DNA of 64,000 bases from Streptomyces antibioticus (GTDB taxonomy: Bacteria; Actinomycetota; Actinomycetes; Streptomycetales; Streptomycetaceae), in assembly GCF_001514065.1 (NCBI RefSeq), contig NZ_KQ948424.1, positions 593,568 to 657,567 of the forward strand. Direction: 5' to 3'. A model generated the notes under the pieces. It worked only from the letters and a program-made list of their open reading frames with translations, was not told where the DNA came from and ran no database searches. Shown here piece by piece: positions 33,569-44,109 of the stretch. The position numbers and the translations under genes are program-made. The first letter of the stretch is position 1; each line of letters opens with the position of its first letter.

Positions 33569-33711
33569 GTGGACTCACTGTTCACGCCGACACGGCCCGA
33601 GCTCCGGCAATATTGAGCGACATCCCATTAATCACCCATTTCGGGGAGAGGATGAATGTCCGGGGATGTTTGAAAACAAATCACCTCCTTAAGGGCGATA
33701 CGGTCGCCGAC
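33569..33711. promoter_or_regulatory. Divergent control region of the decaprenyl-phospho-arabinose genes
   Basis: Relatively AT-rich for this genome. It contains TGTTTGAAAACA (33668-33679), an inverted repeat TGTTT-GA-AAACA, and a CACCTCCTTA stretch. One regulator bound here could set all four genes together. No clear -35/-10 pair was assigned. Confidence 0.4.
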
Positions 33712-35061
33712 ATGTCTGCCGAGACCGTTTCCGTCACGGGATGGGGCCGTACGGCGCCCACCGCGGCCCGTCTGATCCGCCCACGGACGTACGAGGAGGC
33801 CGTGGCGGCCGTCCGGAGCTGCGGGGCCCGCGGCGGCATCCCCCGGGGCCTGGGACGGGCGTACGGCGACGCGGCGCAGAACGCGGGCGGGGCGGTCCTC
33901 GACATGACGGCCCTGGACCGTGTCCATGTGATCGACGCCGACAGCGGCATCGTGCTGTGCGACGCGGGCGTCTCCCTGCACCGGCTGATGCGGGTCCTGC
34001 TGCCGCTCGGCTGGTTCGTCCCGGTGACGCCCGGCACGCGCCACGTCACGGTCGGCGGCGCGATCGGCGCCGACATCCACGGCAAGAACCACCACGTCTC
34101 CGGCTCCTTCTCCCGGCACGTGCTGTCCTTCGAACTCCTCACCGCCGACGGCGAGATCCGCGCGGTGAGCCGCGGCACGCCCCTGTTCGACGCGACCACC
34201 GGCGGCATGGGCCTGACCGGCGTGATCCTGACCGCGACGGTCCAGCTCCAGCCCGTGCAGACCTCGCTGATGGCGGTCGACACCGAACGCGCCCGTGACC
34301 TCGACGACCTGATGGCACGGCTGTCCGCCACCGACGACTACTACCGCTACTCGGTCGCGTGGGTCGACCTGCTGGCGCGCGGCGCGGCGACCGGCCGCGC
34401 GGTGCTCACGCGCGGCGAGCACGCGCCCCTCGACGCACTGGGCACGCGCGCGCGGAGGGACCCGCTGGCGTTCCGGCCCGGCCGGCTCCCGGCCCCGCCC
34501 ACCGCCCTCCCGGAGGGACTGCTGAACCGCCGCACCGTGGGCTGGTTCAACGAACTCTGGTACCGCAAGGCCCCCCGCGCGCGTACCGGCCAACTGCAGA
34601 AGATCTCGACGTTCTTCCACCCCTTGGACGGGGTCCCGCACTGGAACCGCGTCTACGGCGGGGGCGGTTTCGTGCAGTACCAGTTCGTCGTCCCGTACGG
34701 CCGGGAGGACACCCTGCGCAGGGTCGTGCGCCGCCTCTCGGAGCGCCGCTGCCCGTCCTTCCTGGCCGTCCTCAAGCGCTTCGGCGACGCCGACCCGGGC
34801 TGGCTCTCCTTCCCGCTGCCGGGCTGGACCCTGGCCCTGGACATCCCGGCGGGCCTGCCCGGCCTCGGCGCCCTCCTCGACGGACTGGACGAGGAGGTCG
34901 CCGCTGCCGGGGGGCGCGTCTACCTCGCCAAGGACTCCCGGCTGCGCCCCGAACTGCTCGCCGCGATGTACCCGCGCCTCGACGACTTCCGCGCGCTGCG
35001 GGCGGAGCTGGACCCGCGCGGGGCCTTCGTCTCGGACCTGTCCCGCCGCCTCGACCTCTAG
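33712..35061 (+). CDS. dprE1: DprE1-like FAD-dependent decaprenylphosphoryl-ribose 2'-oxidase
   Basis: The protein has 449 residues from ATG 33712. ATG 33652, with GGGGAGAGG before it, would add 20 residues. FAD-binding motifs match DprE1: RGLGRAYGDAAQNAGG and VTPGTRHVTVGGAIGADIHG, followed by KNHHVSGSFSRHV. Active-site equivalents of H132/K134 (HGKNHH) and K418 (LAKDSR) are present. At the position of M. tuberculosis C387, the covalent target of benzothiazinones, the sequence is PGWTLALDIP, so that residue is Ala (about residue 375). It should oxidise the ribose 2'-OH of decaprenylphosphoryl-ribose for DprE2 to reduce. Confidence 0.88.
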   Translation: MSAETVSVTGWGRTAPTAARLIRPRTYEEAVAAVRSCGARGGIPRGLGRAYGDAAQNAGGAVLDMTALDRVHVIDADSGIVLCDAGVSLHRLMRVLLPLGWFVPVTPGTRHVTVGGAIGADIHGKNHHVSGSFSRHVLSFELLTADGEIRAVSRGTPLFDATTGGMGLTGVILTATVQLQPVQTSLMAVDTERARDLDDLMARLSATDDYYRYSVAWVDLLARGAATGRAVLTRGEHAPLDALGTRARRDPLAFRPGRLPAPPTALPEGLLNRRTVGWFNELWYRKAPRARTGQLQKISTFFHPLDGVPHWNRVYGGGGFVQYQFVVPYGREDTLRRVVRRLSERRCPSFLAVLKRFGDADPGWLSFPLPGWTLALDIPAGLPGLGALLDGLDEEVAAAGGRVYLAKDSRLRPELLAAMYPRLDDFRALRAELDPRGAFVSDLSRRLDL

Positions 35062-35109
35062 AGCCCCGATCCCCGGAGCCTCTGGCCCGACCCATAGGAG
35101 CTGCTTGCC

Positions 35110-35865
35110 GTGAAGGACGCCTTCGGCCTCCCCCAGTCCCTGCTCGTCCTCGGCGGGACGTCAGAGATCGCTCTGGCCACCGCCCGCCGTCTCGTCGCCC
35201 GCCGCACCCGTACGGTGTGGCTGGCCGGGCGCCCCTCGTCCGCCCTGGAACGCTCCGCGGCCGACCTGCGCACTCTGGGAGCCGACGTACGCACCGTCGC
35301 CTTCGACGCGCTCGCCCCCGAGTCCCACGAGACCGCCCTCGGCAAGGTCTTCGCGGAGGGCGACATCGACATGGTGCTGCTCGCCTTCGGGGTCCTCGGC
35401 GACCAGGCCCACGACGAGCGCGAACCGCTCGACGCGGTGCGGGTCGCACAGACCAACTACACCGGCGCGGTGTCGGCGGGCCTGGTCTCCGCGCGCGCGT
35501 TGCAGACGCAGGGCCACGGCTCCCTGGTGGTGCTCTCCTCGGTCGCCGGTGAACGCGCGCGGCGCTCCAACTTCATCTACGGCTCAAGCAAGGCCGGCCT
35601 CGACGCCTTCGCCCAGGGCCTGGGCGACGCCCTGCACGGCACCGGCGTCCACGTCATGGTCGTACGCCCCGGGTTCGTGCGGACGAAGATGACCGCCGGC
35701 CTGCCGGAGGCGCCGCTCGCGACGACACCGGAGGAGGTCGCGACGGCCGTGGAACTGGGGCTCAGGCGGCGTTCGGAGACGGTGTGGGTACCCGGGGTGC
35801 TGCGCTGGGTGATGTCGGCCCTGCGGCACGTACCGCGCGAGGCGTTCCGGCGGTTGCCGCTCTAG
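35110..35865 (+). CDS. dprE2: DprE2-like short-chain dehydrogenase (2'-keto reductase)
   Basis: The protein has 251 residues from GTG 35110, with AGGAG upstream. The SDR nucleotide motif is LLVLGGTSEIALATARRLVA, the catalytic region is LVVLSSVAGERARRSNFIYG followed by SSKAGL (Ser, Tyr, Lys), and the loop VVRPGFVRTKMT is typical. GGTSEIALA is the form seen in DprE2, which reduces the 2'-keto intermediate with NADH to decaprenyl-phospho-arabinose. It lies 48 bp after the DprE1-like gene in the same operon, which supports the assignment. Confidence 0.87.
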   Translation: MKDAFGLPQSLLVLGGTSEIALATARRLVARRTRTVWLAGRPSSALERSAADLRTLGADVRTVAFDALAPESHETALGKVFAEGDIDMVLLAFGVLGDQAHDEREPLDAVRVAQTNYTGAVSAGLVSARALQTQGHGSLVVLSSVAGERARRSNFIYGSSKAGLDAFAQGLGDALHGTGVHVMVVRPGFVRTKMTAGLPEAPLATTPEEVATAVELGLRRRSETVWVPGVLRWVMSALRHVPREAFRRLPL

Positions 35866-35889
35866 CACGGTCGCCCCGCAGGGGCACGG

Positions 35890-36474
35890 TCAGTGGGCGG
35901 TCGTGCCCTGTTCCACGGCGGCGGAGGAACCCTGGGGCGGCACCGTGGCGGCCCCGCCGAAGGTGTACTCGCGCAGCTTGCGCCACACGCCGTCGGCGCC
36001 CTGCTCGTAGAGGGCGAAGCCGGTGCAGGGCCAGCGGGCCTCGTAGTCGGCGAGCTCCTCGTACGCGCGGTCCATGGCTTCTTCGTCGATGCCGTGGGCG
36101 ACCGTGACGTGCGGGTGGTACGGGAACTGGAGTTCGCGGGCGACGGGGCCGGAGGCGTCGCGGACCTGCTTCTGGAGCCAGGTGCAGGCCTCGGCGCCCT
36201 CGGCGACCTGGACGTACACCACCGGTGACAGCGGCCGGAAGGTGCCGGTGCCGGACAGCCGCATCGGGAACGCGCGGCCGGCCGCGGCGACCTCGGTGAG
36301 GTGCGCCTCGATGGCGGGCAGCGCGCCGGCCTCGACCTCCGTCGGGGGCAGCAGGGTGACATGCGTGGGGATGCCGTGAGCCGCGGCGTCGCCGAAGCCC
36401 GCGCGCAGCTGTTGGAGCAGGCTGCCGTGAGGCTCCGGGACCGCGATCGACACGCCGATCGTTACGGTCCCCAC
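35890..36474 (-). CDS. 2'-5' RNA ligase-like (2H phosphoesterase) protein
   Basis: The protein has 194 residues from GTG 36474, with AGGAGACGAC just upstream. The two HxT motifs that define the 2H superfamily are visible: THVTLLPP (about residue 38) and HPHVTVAHG (about residue 120). Such enzymes join or open 2',5' or cyclic phosphate bonds in RNA or nucleotides; the real substrate is unknown. Its neighbour upstream is trpS on the same strand, a pairing I recall from other Streptomyces genomes. The last 20 residues are low complexity. Confidence 0.87.
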   Translation of the reverse strand: MGTVTIGVSIAVPEPHGSLLQQLRAGFGDAAAHGIPTHVTLLPPTEVEAGALPAIEAHLTEVAAAGRAFPMRLSGTGTFRPLSPVVYVQVAEGAEACTWLQKQVRDASGPVARELQFPYHPHVTVAHGIDEEAMDRAYEELADYEARWPCTGFALYEQGADGVWRKLREYTFGGAATVPPQGSSAAVEQGTTAH

Positions 36475-36661
36475 GTCGTCTCCTGTCTTCCCTCTCGGGT
36501 GTCTGGGGTCTCCCCCGTTGTCGGGTTCGTCCCGGCCGTCCGGCTATCGACTGTACGGCCACGCCTGTGTTGTGGGCAGGCGCAACCGTAGTGATGTGCA
36601 GCGCTCTGTCCAGTGGTACGGCTGTGCGGTTCCTGTGCGGTGGTACGCGTGCGTGCTCGGC

Positions 36662-38353
<1,692 letters not shown>

Positions 38354-38367
<14 letters not shown>

Positions 38368-39361
38368 AGGACGCAAGGGCTACGACGGTGAGGGCGGCCG
38401 TGGCCCCGGGGGTGCCGGTGGCCGGCGGCCGCGCGGCCGTGGCGGGGAGCGGGATTCGGGGCCGCGGGCGCGTCGGCGGGACGGTGGACGTGAGGTCGAT
38501 GCCTCCCGGCTGCCGGAGGAACTGCGGGCGCTCGGGCGGTCGCTGGACGCTGCCGACGGGGCGGAGGGTTCCCTCGGTTCCGAGACGATGGTCGAGCGGG
38601 TGCTGGGTCAGATACTGACCGAGCAGTTGGCGGCCCCGGTGCCCGAGCCCCGGGGCCCCCGTGAGCGGCTGCGGGCCGTCCGGCGCTGGACGCGGGTGCG
38701 GTGGCGCTCGCTGACCGCGACGCTGTGCGGCCTGCTCACGGTGCTCGCGCTCACTCCTCCGGTGCGGGCCGCGGTCTACGACTGGTTCGACTTCGGCGGG
38801 GTCGAGGTGCGCTACGACCCGTCGGCGCACCCCTCTCCGGGGGCCGAGGTGCCCGGTTGCGGCCGGTCGGTGTCGTGGGCGCAGGCCGTGCGGCGGGCCG
38901 GGTTCGAGCCGCTGGTGCCGGACGCGCTCGGCGCCCCGGACGCGATGTCGGTGGCGGGTGGGCCGCAGGGGCGGTTCGTGGTCAGTCTCTGCTGGCGCGA
39001 GAGCGGGGGAACGGTTCGGGTGGACGAGTTCGCGGCGGGGCTGGATCTGACCTTCGCGAAGACCGGGCGCGAGAAACCGGAGTGGATCTCGCTGAGCGGC
39101 TCCGCAGTCGCCGGGTCGCATGGCACCGCGCTGTGGTTCCCCCGTCCTCACCTGCTGAGCTTCTGGCTGCTGGACGCGGACGGGAAGCGCTACACCCGCC
39201 AGGAGCGGACCGCCGGGCCGACCTTGCTGTGGAGCCGTCCGGCGGGCTCGGCGGAGGTGACGCTGCGGCTCGAGGGCGTGGCGTCGAAGGCCCGGGCGCT
39301 GGAGATCGCGAAGTCGGTGACGAGCCCGGTCGCGGAGTCCTCGGGGGCTTCCTCGGATTAG
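38354..39361 (+). CDS. Single-pass membrane protein coupled to the ECF sigma factor (putative anti-sigma)
   Basis: The protein has about 335 residues. ATG 38354 and GTG 38360 are both possible starts behind AAGGGGG. A disordered Gly/Arg-rich N-terminus is followed by a short helical cytoplasmic segment (SRLPEELRALGRSLDAADGA), one membrane helix near 118-138 (SLTATLCGLLTVLALTPPVR) and an extracytoplasmic beta-rich domain with two cysteines (GCGRSV, SLCWRESG). The gene overlaps the end of the sigma-factor gene, so the products are made together. Anti-sigma function is inferred from this pairing; no canonical zinc motif is visible. Confidence 0.78.
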
Positions 39362-39467
39362 TGCGGGCGGGGTGGGAACCCCGGCGGGCCGAGCGGTGTA
39401 CCAGAAGTGACACACGGCTCGCGGGGACCGGGCGGGCCGTTCGGCAGCGGCAGGTTGGGGGCTCGGG

Positions 39468-40199
39468 ATGCACAGGCAGGGAAGCGGTGGGCGGGGCTGT
39501 TGTCGCCGGCTGACGGCGGTGGCAGGGGTGTCGGCGGCGGCTCTCGGGCTCGCCCTCGGGAGTGCGGGGCCGGCGGCGGCCGGCGGTCCGACCAGCGTGC
39601 TGATCGTCTCGCCGGAGAGCTCCGAGACAGCATCGCTGTACTACTCCGACCGGGAGTACGGCACGTTGGAGCGGCTGCTGGGAAACCCGGGCGCGGGCTC
39701 GGCGAGCAAGCCGCCCGAGGCCGACCTGACCGTCGGCCCACAGATCAACGTCACCTGGATGGTGCACGACGTGTCGCCGTGGCGCGTCGACCGGGTCTAC
39801 CCGGCGACGGACGGCAAGGCGGTCTGGATCCACACGGATGCGAACTTCGACGGGTCGATGAACGGCACCTGGCACCGCGCCCAGCAGCCCGGCGTGCTTC
39901 GCGACCTGCTCAAGGACCTGGGCGTGATGGGCAAGCCCGCCGACGGCGACTCCGCCGTGGAGTACCCGCCGCCCTGGGACCAGTCCGGCATGGACGCGGA
40001 AGCGACGCCGAGCCCGGATCCGGCGCTCGCCGCGGCCGCTGCGCGATCGTCGCGGCCGGGTGACGCCACCGACTGGTGGTGGGCACTGCCCGGGCTCGCG
40101 GCCGGGGTCGGCGGGACGCTGCTGATACGCCGCGCGGCGGACCGGCAGAAGGCCGGACCGCCGCGGGGGGAACCACGTCAGGAGCTCATCGATCTGTGA
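39468..40199 (+). CDS. Membrane-anchored secreted protein
   Basis: The protein has 243 residues. The N-terminus carries a signal peptide (RRLTAVAGVSAAALGLALGS, cleaved near AAA). The extracytoplasmic region includes LIVSPESSETASLYYSDREY, VTWMVHDVSPWRVDRVYPAT and WIHTDANFDG. A C-terminal hydrophobic helix (WWWALPGLAAGVGGTLLIRR) anchors it. I do not recognise a domain. It follows the sigma/anti-sigma pair by 106 bp in the same direction and may be part of, or a target of, that system. Confidence 0.72.
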   Translation: MHRQGSGGRGCCRRLTAVAGVSAAALGLALGSAGPAAAGGPTSVLIVSPESSETASLYYSDREYGTLERLLGNPGAGSASKPPEADLTVGPQINVTWMVHDVSPWRVDRVYPATDGKAVWIHTDANFDGSMNGTWHRAQQPGVLRDLLKDLGVMGKPADGDSAVEYPPPWDQSGMDAEATPSPDPALAAAAARSSRPGDATDWWWALPGLAAGVGGTLLIRRAADRQKAGPPRGEPRQELIDL

Positions 40200-40203
40200 C
40201 CGA

Positions 40204-40240
40204 CCTCTGATCAGCCTCTGATCAGCCTCTGATCTGCCTC
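40204..40240. repeat. Three-copy 11-bp direct repeat
   Basis: CCTCTGATCAG occurs at 40204-40214 and 40215-40225, and as CCTCTGATCTG at 40226-40236, followed by CCTC. The period is close to one DNA helical turn. It lies between the secreted-protein stop and the convergent glyA stop. Confidence 0.8.
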
Positions 40241-40305
40241 TCTTCGATTCTTCGATCGACGATCTTCGTGAGTCGCCGTTCCTTGACAACTCAACAGGGC
40301 GTTTG

Positions 40306-41757
40306 TCAGCCCAGGTCGATCTCCGGGTACAGCGGGAAGCCCGCCACCAGGTCGGTCGCGCGGTGCGAGATCTCGTCGGCGACCTTGGTGTCGAGGACGT
40401 GCGCGGCCTTGGAGGGCGCACCCGACTTGGTGGTACCCGGCTCGGTGGTGGTGAGGACGCGGTCGATGAGACCGGCGACCTCGTCCATCTCGGCGGTGCC
40501 CAGGCCGCGGGTGGTCAGGGCGGGGGTGCCGATGCGGATGCCGGAGGTGTACCAGGCGCCGTTGGGGTCGGCGGGGATCGCGTTGCGGTTGGTGACGATG
40601 CCGGAGTCGAGGAGCGCGGCCTCGGCCTGGCGGCCGGTGAGGCCGTAGGAGGTGGCGACGTCGATCAGGTTGAGGTGGTTGTCGGTGCCTCCGGTCACCA
40701 GGGTTGCGCCCCGGCGCATCAGGCCTTCCGCGAGGGCCCGGGAGTTGTCGACGATGCGCTGGGCGTAGTCCTGGAAGGCGGGCTGCCGGGCCTCCGCCAG
40801 TGCGACCGCCTTCGCGGCCATGACGTGCGGGAGGGGGCCGCCGAGGACCATCGGGCAGCCGCGGTCGACCTGGTCCTTGAGGGAGTCGTCGCACAGGACC
40901 ATGCCGCCGCGCGGGCCGCGCAGGGACTTGTGGGTGGTGGTGGTGACGATCTGGGCGTGCGGGACCGGGTCGAAGTCGCCGGTCAGCACCTTGCCCGCGA
41001 CGAGACCGGCGAAGTGTGCCATGTCCACCATCAGGGTCGCCCCGACCTCGTCGGCGATCTCGCGCATGATGCGGAAGTTCACCAGCCGGGGGTAGGCGGA
41101 GTAGCCGGCGACGATGATGAGCGGCTTGAAGTCCCGGGCGGAGACGCGCAGCGCCTCGTAGTCGATCAGGCCGGTCGCCGGGTCGGTGCCGTAGGACCGC
41201 TGGTCGAACATCTTGCCGGAGATGTTGGGGCGGAAGCCGTGGGTGAGGTGGCCGCCGGCGTCCAGGGACATGCCGAGCATGCGCTGGTTGCCGAAGGCCT
41301 GGCGGAGTTCGGCCCAGTCGGCGTCGGTGAGGTCGTTGACCTGGCGGGCGCCGGTCTTCTCCAGGAAGGGGACCTCGACGCGGTCGGCGAGGACGGACCA
41401 GAAGGCGACGAGGTTGGCGTCGATGCCGGAGTGCGGCTGGACGTAGGCGTGGCGGGCGCCGAAGAGTTCCTTGGCGTGCTCGGCGGCGAGGGACTCGACG
41501 GTGTCGACGTTGCGACAGCCGGCGTAGAAGCGGCGGCCGATGGTGCCCTCGGCGTACTTGTCGCTGAACCAGTTGCCCATGGCCAGGAGGGTGGCCGGGG
41601 AGGCGTAGTTCTCGGAGGCGATCAGCTTGAGCATCTCGCGCTGGTCGTGGACCTCCTGGCCGATGGCGTCGGCAACGCGCGGCTCGACGGCGCGGATCAC
41701 GTCGAGGGCGGCGCGAAAGGCGGTGGACTCGCTGGACAGGGGCTGCTGCTCTGACAT
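40306..41757 (-). CDS. glyA: Serine hydroxymethyltransferase, long form
   Basis: The protein has 483 residues from ATG 41757, with GGAGGCCGACGAC upstream. The PLP lysine is in [14 protein letters not shown], and substrate motifs include [11 protein letters not shown] and [11 protein letters not shown]. It converts serine and tetrahydrofolate to glycine and 5,10-methylene-tetrahydrofolate. It is some 60 residues longer than typical GlyA. Roughly 35 of these lie between AFWSVLA and [14 protein letters not shown], an insertion containing [20 protein letters not shown]. The 5' region is shared with a divergent ornithine aminotransferase gene. No glycine-riboswitch-like structure was recognised. 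Confidence 0.94.
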   Translation of the reverse strand: MSEQQPLSSESTAFRAALDVIRAVEPRVADAIGQEVHDQREMLKLIASENYASPATLLAMGNWFSDKYAEGTIGRRFYAGCRNVDTVESLAAEHAKELFGARHAYVQPHSGIDANLVAFWSVLADRVEVPFLEKTGARQVNDLTDADWAELRQAFGNQRMLGMSLDAGGHLTHGFRPNISGKMFDQRSYGTDPATGLIDYEALRVSARDFKPLIIVAGYSAYPRLVNFRIMREIADEVGATLMVDMAHFAGLVAGKVLTGDFDPVPHAQIVTTTTHKSLRGPRGGMVLCDDSLKDQVDRGCPMVLGGPLPHVMAAKAVALAEARQPAFQDYAQRIVDNSRALAEGLMRRGATLVTGGTDNHLNLIDVATSYGLTGRQAEAALLDSGIVTNRNAIPADPNGAWYTSGIRIGTPALTTRGLGTAEMDEVAGLIDRVLTTTEPGTTKSGAPSKAAHVLDTKVADEISHRATDLVAGFPLYPEIDLG

Positions 41758-41982
41758 GTCGTCGGCCTCCGGATGGCGTGGCGGGTTGCGGTCACGATTC
41801 ACGGTTCGGCCCAGGCGCACGGCACTCGGTCATTCACAGGCCGCTCCCCGATGGTCCGTCCCATCCCAGCGCGCCAGTCACGGCCCGCCGGTCAGCCTAC
41901 CGGTCGGGTCGTGCGCCGGAGGTGCCGCGTCCACCATGCGAGCGACGATGGAAGGGGGCCGTCCTCATCTCTGGGAGTGCCC

Positions 41983-43185
41983 GTGAACGCCACGGAGAAG
42001 CTCATCGCCTCGGCCGAAGCCCACACCGCGCACACCTATCACCCGCTGCCCGTGGTCGTGGCCACGGCGGACGGGGCGTGGCTGACGGATGTGGAGGGGA
42101 GGCGGTATCTGGATCTGCTGGCCGGTTATTCGGCGCTCAACTTCGGCCATCGGAACCGGCGGCTCGTCGATGCGGCGAAGGCTCAGCTGGAGCGGGTGAC
42201 GTTGACGAGCCGGGCCTTCCATCATGACCGGTTCGCCGCGTTCTGCTCGGAGCTGGCCGAGCTGTGCGGGATGGAGCTGGTGCTGCCGATGAACACCGGC
42301 GCGGAGGCGGTGGAGACGGCGGTGAAGACGGCTCGGAAGTGGGGGTACCGGGTCAAGGGGGTGCCCGCGGAGATGGCGAAGATCGTGGTGGCGGGGAACA
42401 ACTTCCACGGTCGCACCACCACGCTGATCAGCTTCTCCACCGACGCCGAGGCGCGGGCGGACTACGGTCCGTACACTCCCGGCTTCGAGATCGTGCCGTT
42501 CGGTGATCTGACGGCGATGCGCGCGGCGGTCACGGAGAACACGGTGGCCGTGCTGTTGGAGCCGATCCAGGGGGAGGCGGGGGTCCTGGTCCCAGCGGCC
42601 GGCTATCTTCCCGCGGTCCGGGAGCTGACCCGCGAGCGGAACGTGCTGTTCGTCGCGGACGAGATCCAGTCGGGCCTGGGCCGGACCGGCCGGACGTTCG
42701 CCTGCGAGCACGAGAACGTGGTCCCGGACGTGTACGTCCTCGGCAAGGCGCTGGGCGGCGGGGTCGTACCGGTCTCGGCGGTGGTGTCGAGCGCGGAGGT
42801 CCTGGGGGTCTTCCGGCCAGGCGAACACGGCTCGACGTTCGGCGGCAACCCCCTGGCCTGTGCGGTCGCCCTGGAGGTGATCGCCATGCTGCGGACAGGC
42901 GAGTACCAGGCCCGCGCCGCCGAACTGGGCGCCCGTCTCCACCGCGAGCTAGGGAAGTTGACCGCCACCGGCAGCGCGACGGCGGTACGCGGGCGGGGCC
43001 TGTGGGCGGGCGTGGACATCGCCCCCGCCCAAGGAACGGGCCGAGAGATCTCCGAGAAGCTGATGCACCGAGGCGTGCTCGTCAAGGACACCCACGGCCC
43101 GACGATCCGCATCGCCCCGCCGCTGGTGATCAGCGAGAAGGATCTGGACTGGGGGCTGGCTCAGCTGGCGGCGGTGCTCCGCTAG
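41983..43185 (+). CDS. rocD: Ornithine aminotransferase
   Basis: The protein has 400 residues from GTG 41983, with GGGAG upstream. It is a class III aminotransferase with family blocks LDLLAGYSALNFGHRNRR, MNTGAEAVETAVKTARKWGY, NNFHGRTTTLISFS, LLEPIQGEAGV, ADEIQSGLGRTG and the PLP lysine in VLGKALGGGVVP. GAEAVETAVKTARKWGY is characteristic of ornithine delta-aminotransferase, which yields glutamate semialdehyde from ornithine. The gene is divergent from glyA and convergent with the methyltransferase gene, 4 bp apart. Confidence 0.93.
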   Translation: MNATEKLIASAEAHTAHTYHPLPVVVATADGAWLTDVEGRRYLDLLAGYSALNFGHRNRRLVDAAKAQLERVTLTSRAFHHDRFAAFCSELAELCGMELVLPMNTGAEAVETAVKTARKWGYRVKGVPAEMAKIVVAGNNFHGRTTTLISFSTDAEARADYGPYTPGFEIVPFGDLTAMRAAVTENTVAVLLEPIQGEAGVLVPAAGYLPAVRELTRERNVLFVADEIQSGLGRTGRTFACEHENVVPDVYVLGKALGGGVVPVSAVVSSAEVLGVFRPGEHGSTFGGNPLACAVALEVIAMLRTGEYQARAAELGARLHRELGKLTATGSATAVRGRGLWAGVDIAPAQGTGREISEKLMHRGVLVKDTHGPTIRIAPPLVISEKDLDWGLAQLAAVLR

Positions 43186-43189
43186 GCGG

Positions 43190-44065
43190 TCACACCGGCT
43201 TTCGGCCCCAGGCGATCACCATGAAGTTGGGGATGCAGGTGGTGCCGTGGCTCTTCGTCAGGGTGATGACGTCCTCGATGTCCATGTCGGTCACCTCGCC
43301 CGTGGCCAGGAGGCGAGGGCGCAGTGAGCGGAGGGTGAGCGGGAGGAAGGCCGCATCGCCACCGGTGAGGACCGAGGGGTGGACCTGGGCGCCGACCTCG
43401 GTCAGGCCGACGTCCGTCAGGGCCTGGGGCAGGCGGCGACCGGTGCCGGGGGCCACGTCGGCGGCACCGAAGGCGGCGCGGAGGGCGCGGCCGAGGCGCT
43501 CGGCCGGCTGGGTGTAGCCGGGCGGGTAGTAGTAGGCGGCGGCCGGGTCCGTGGGGTCGTCGATGTCGAAGCCCTCGATGCCGAAGTCCTCCGTACCGAA
43601 GCCCTCGATACCCAAGCCCTCGATACCGAAGTCCTCGATGACCACCCAGCCGCCGGGGCGGGTGGCCGCGGCCAGCCGGCGCAGTGCCTCGTCGCGGTCG
43701 GGGAGGTGCTCGATCACGGCTCGCGCGTGGACGAGATCGAAGAAGGCGTCGGGGAGGTCGTCGGTGCGCAGATCGTGGGCGCGGATCTCCAGGTTGGACA
43801 GGCCGTGGGCGTTGGCGAAGCGGGTGTCGACGTCGGTGGCGAGCACGTGCCCGGCGGCGCCGACCTGCTTGGCCAGCCAGCGCGCGATGCTGCCGGCGCC
43901 GCAGCCCACCTCCAGGCAGCGCCAGCCGTCGGTGACTCCCAACTCGGTCAGGCGGTGGCGGCTCTGGCTGTCGTAGATCTCCTCCAGCGCCAGCAGCCGC
44001 CCGTGTTCCCGCTCCCAGGACGTGTCGAAGACGTATCCGCTCTCCATCGTGGCCGTGTCGCCCAC
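43190..44065 (-). CDS. Class I SAM-dependent methyltransferase with internal pentapeptide repeat
   Basis: The protein has 291 residues from GTG 44065, with GGAGAGGGG upstream; ATG 44047 is also possible. SAM-binding motif I is CLEVGCGAGSIARWLAKQVG, followed by VLATDVDTRF, LEIRAHDLRTDDLP and DLVHARAVIEHL. After motif IV (GGWVVIEDFG), residues 143-167 consist of five near-identical pentapeptides of form (I/T)E(D/G)(F/L)(G/D), encoded by a 15-bp tandem repeat, which is odd inside an enzyme core. Substrate is unknown. It is 44 bp after the glutathionylspermidine-synthase-like gene and probably co-transcribed with it. Confidence 0.85.
   Translation of the reverse strand: MGDTATMESGYVFDTSWEREHGRLLALEEIYDSQSRHRLTELGVTDGWRCLEVGCGAGSIARWLAKQVGAAGHVLATDVDTRFANAHGLSNLEIRAHDLRTDDLPDAFFDLVHARAVIEHLPDRDEALRRLAAATRPGGWVVIEDFGIEGLGIEGFGTEDFGIEGFDIDDPTDPAAAYYYPPGYTQPAERLGRALRAAFGAADVAPGTGRRLPQALTDVGLTEVGAQVHPSVLTGGDAAFLPLTLRSLRPRLLATGEVTDMDIEDVITLTKSHGTTCIPNFMVIAWGRKPV
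43565..43639 (-). repeat. 15-bp x5 tandem repeat inside the methyltransferase gene
   Basis: Five consecutive 15-bp units (43565, 43580, 43595, 43610, 43625) differ by only a few bases and keep the reading frame, adding five acidic/hydrophobic pentapeptides. Such a repeat can change copy number by slippage without causing a frameshift. Confidence 0.9.
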
Positions 44066-44109
44066 CGGTCGCCCCTCTCCGTTGGTCGTGGGGCGGTCAT
44101 TGTGTCGCG

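Noticed and set aside
41758-41982. Possible glycine riboswitch upstream of glyA
   Set aside because: No tandem aptamer-like structure or conserved core could be recognised in this divergent region.
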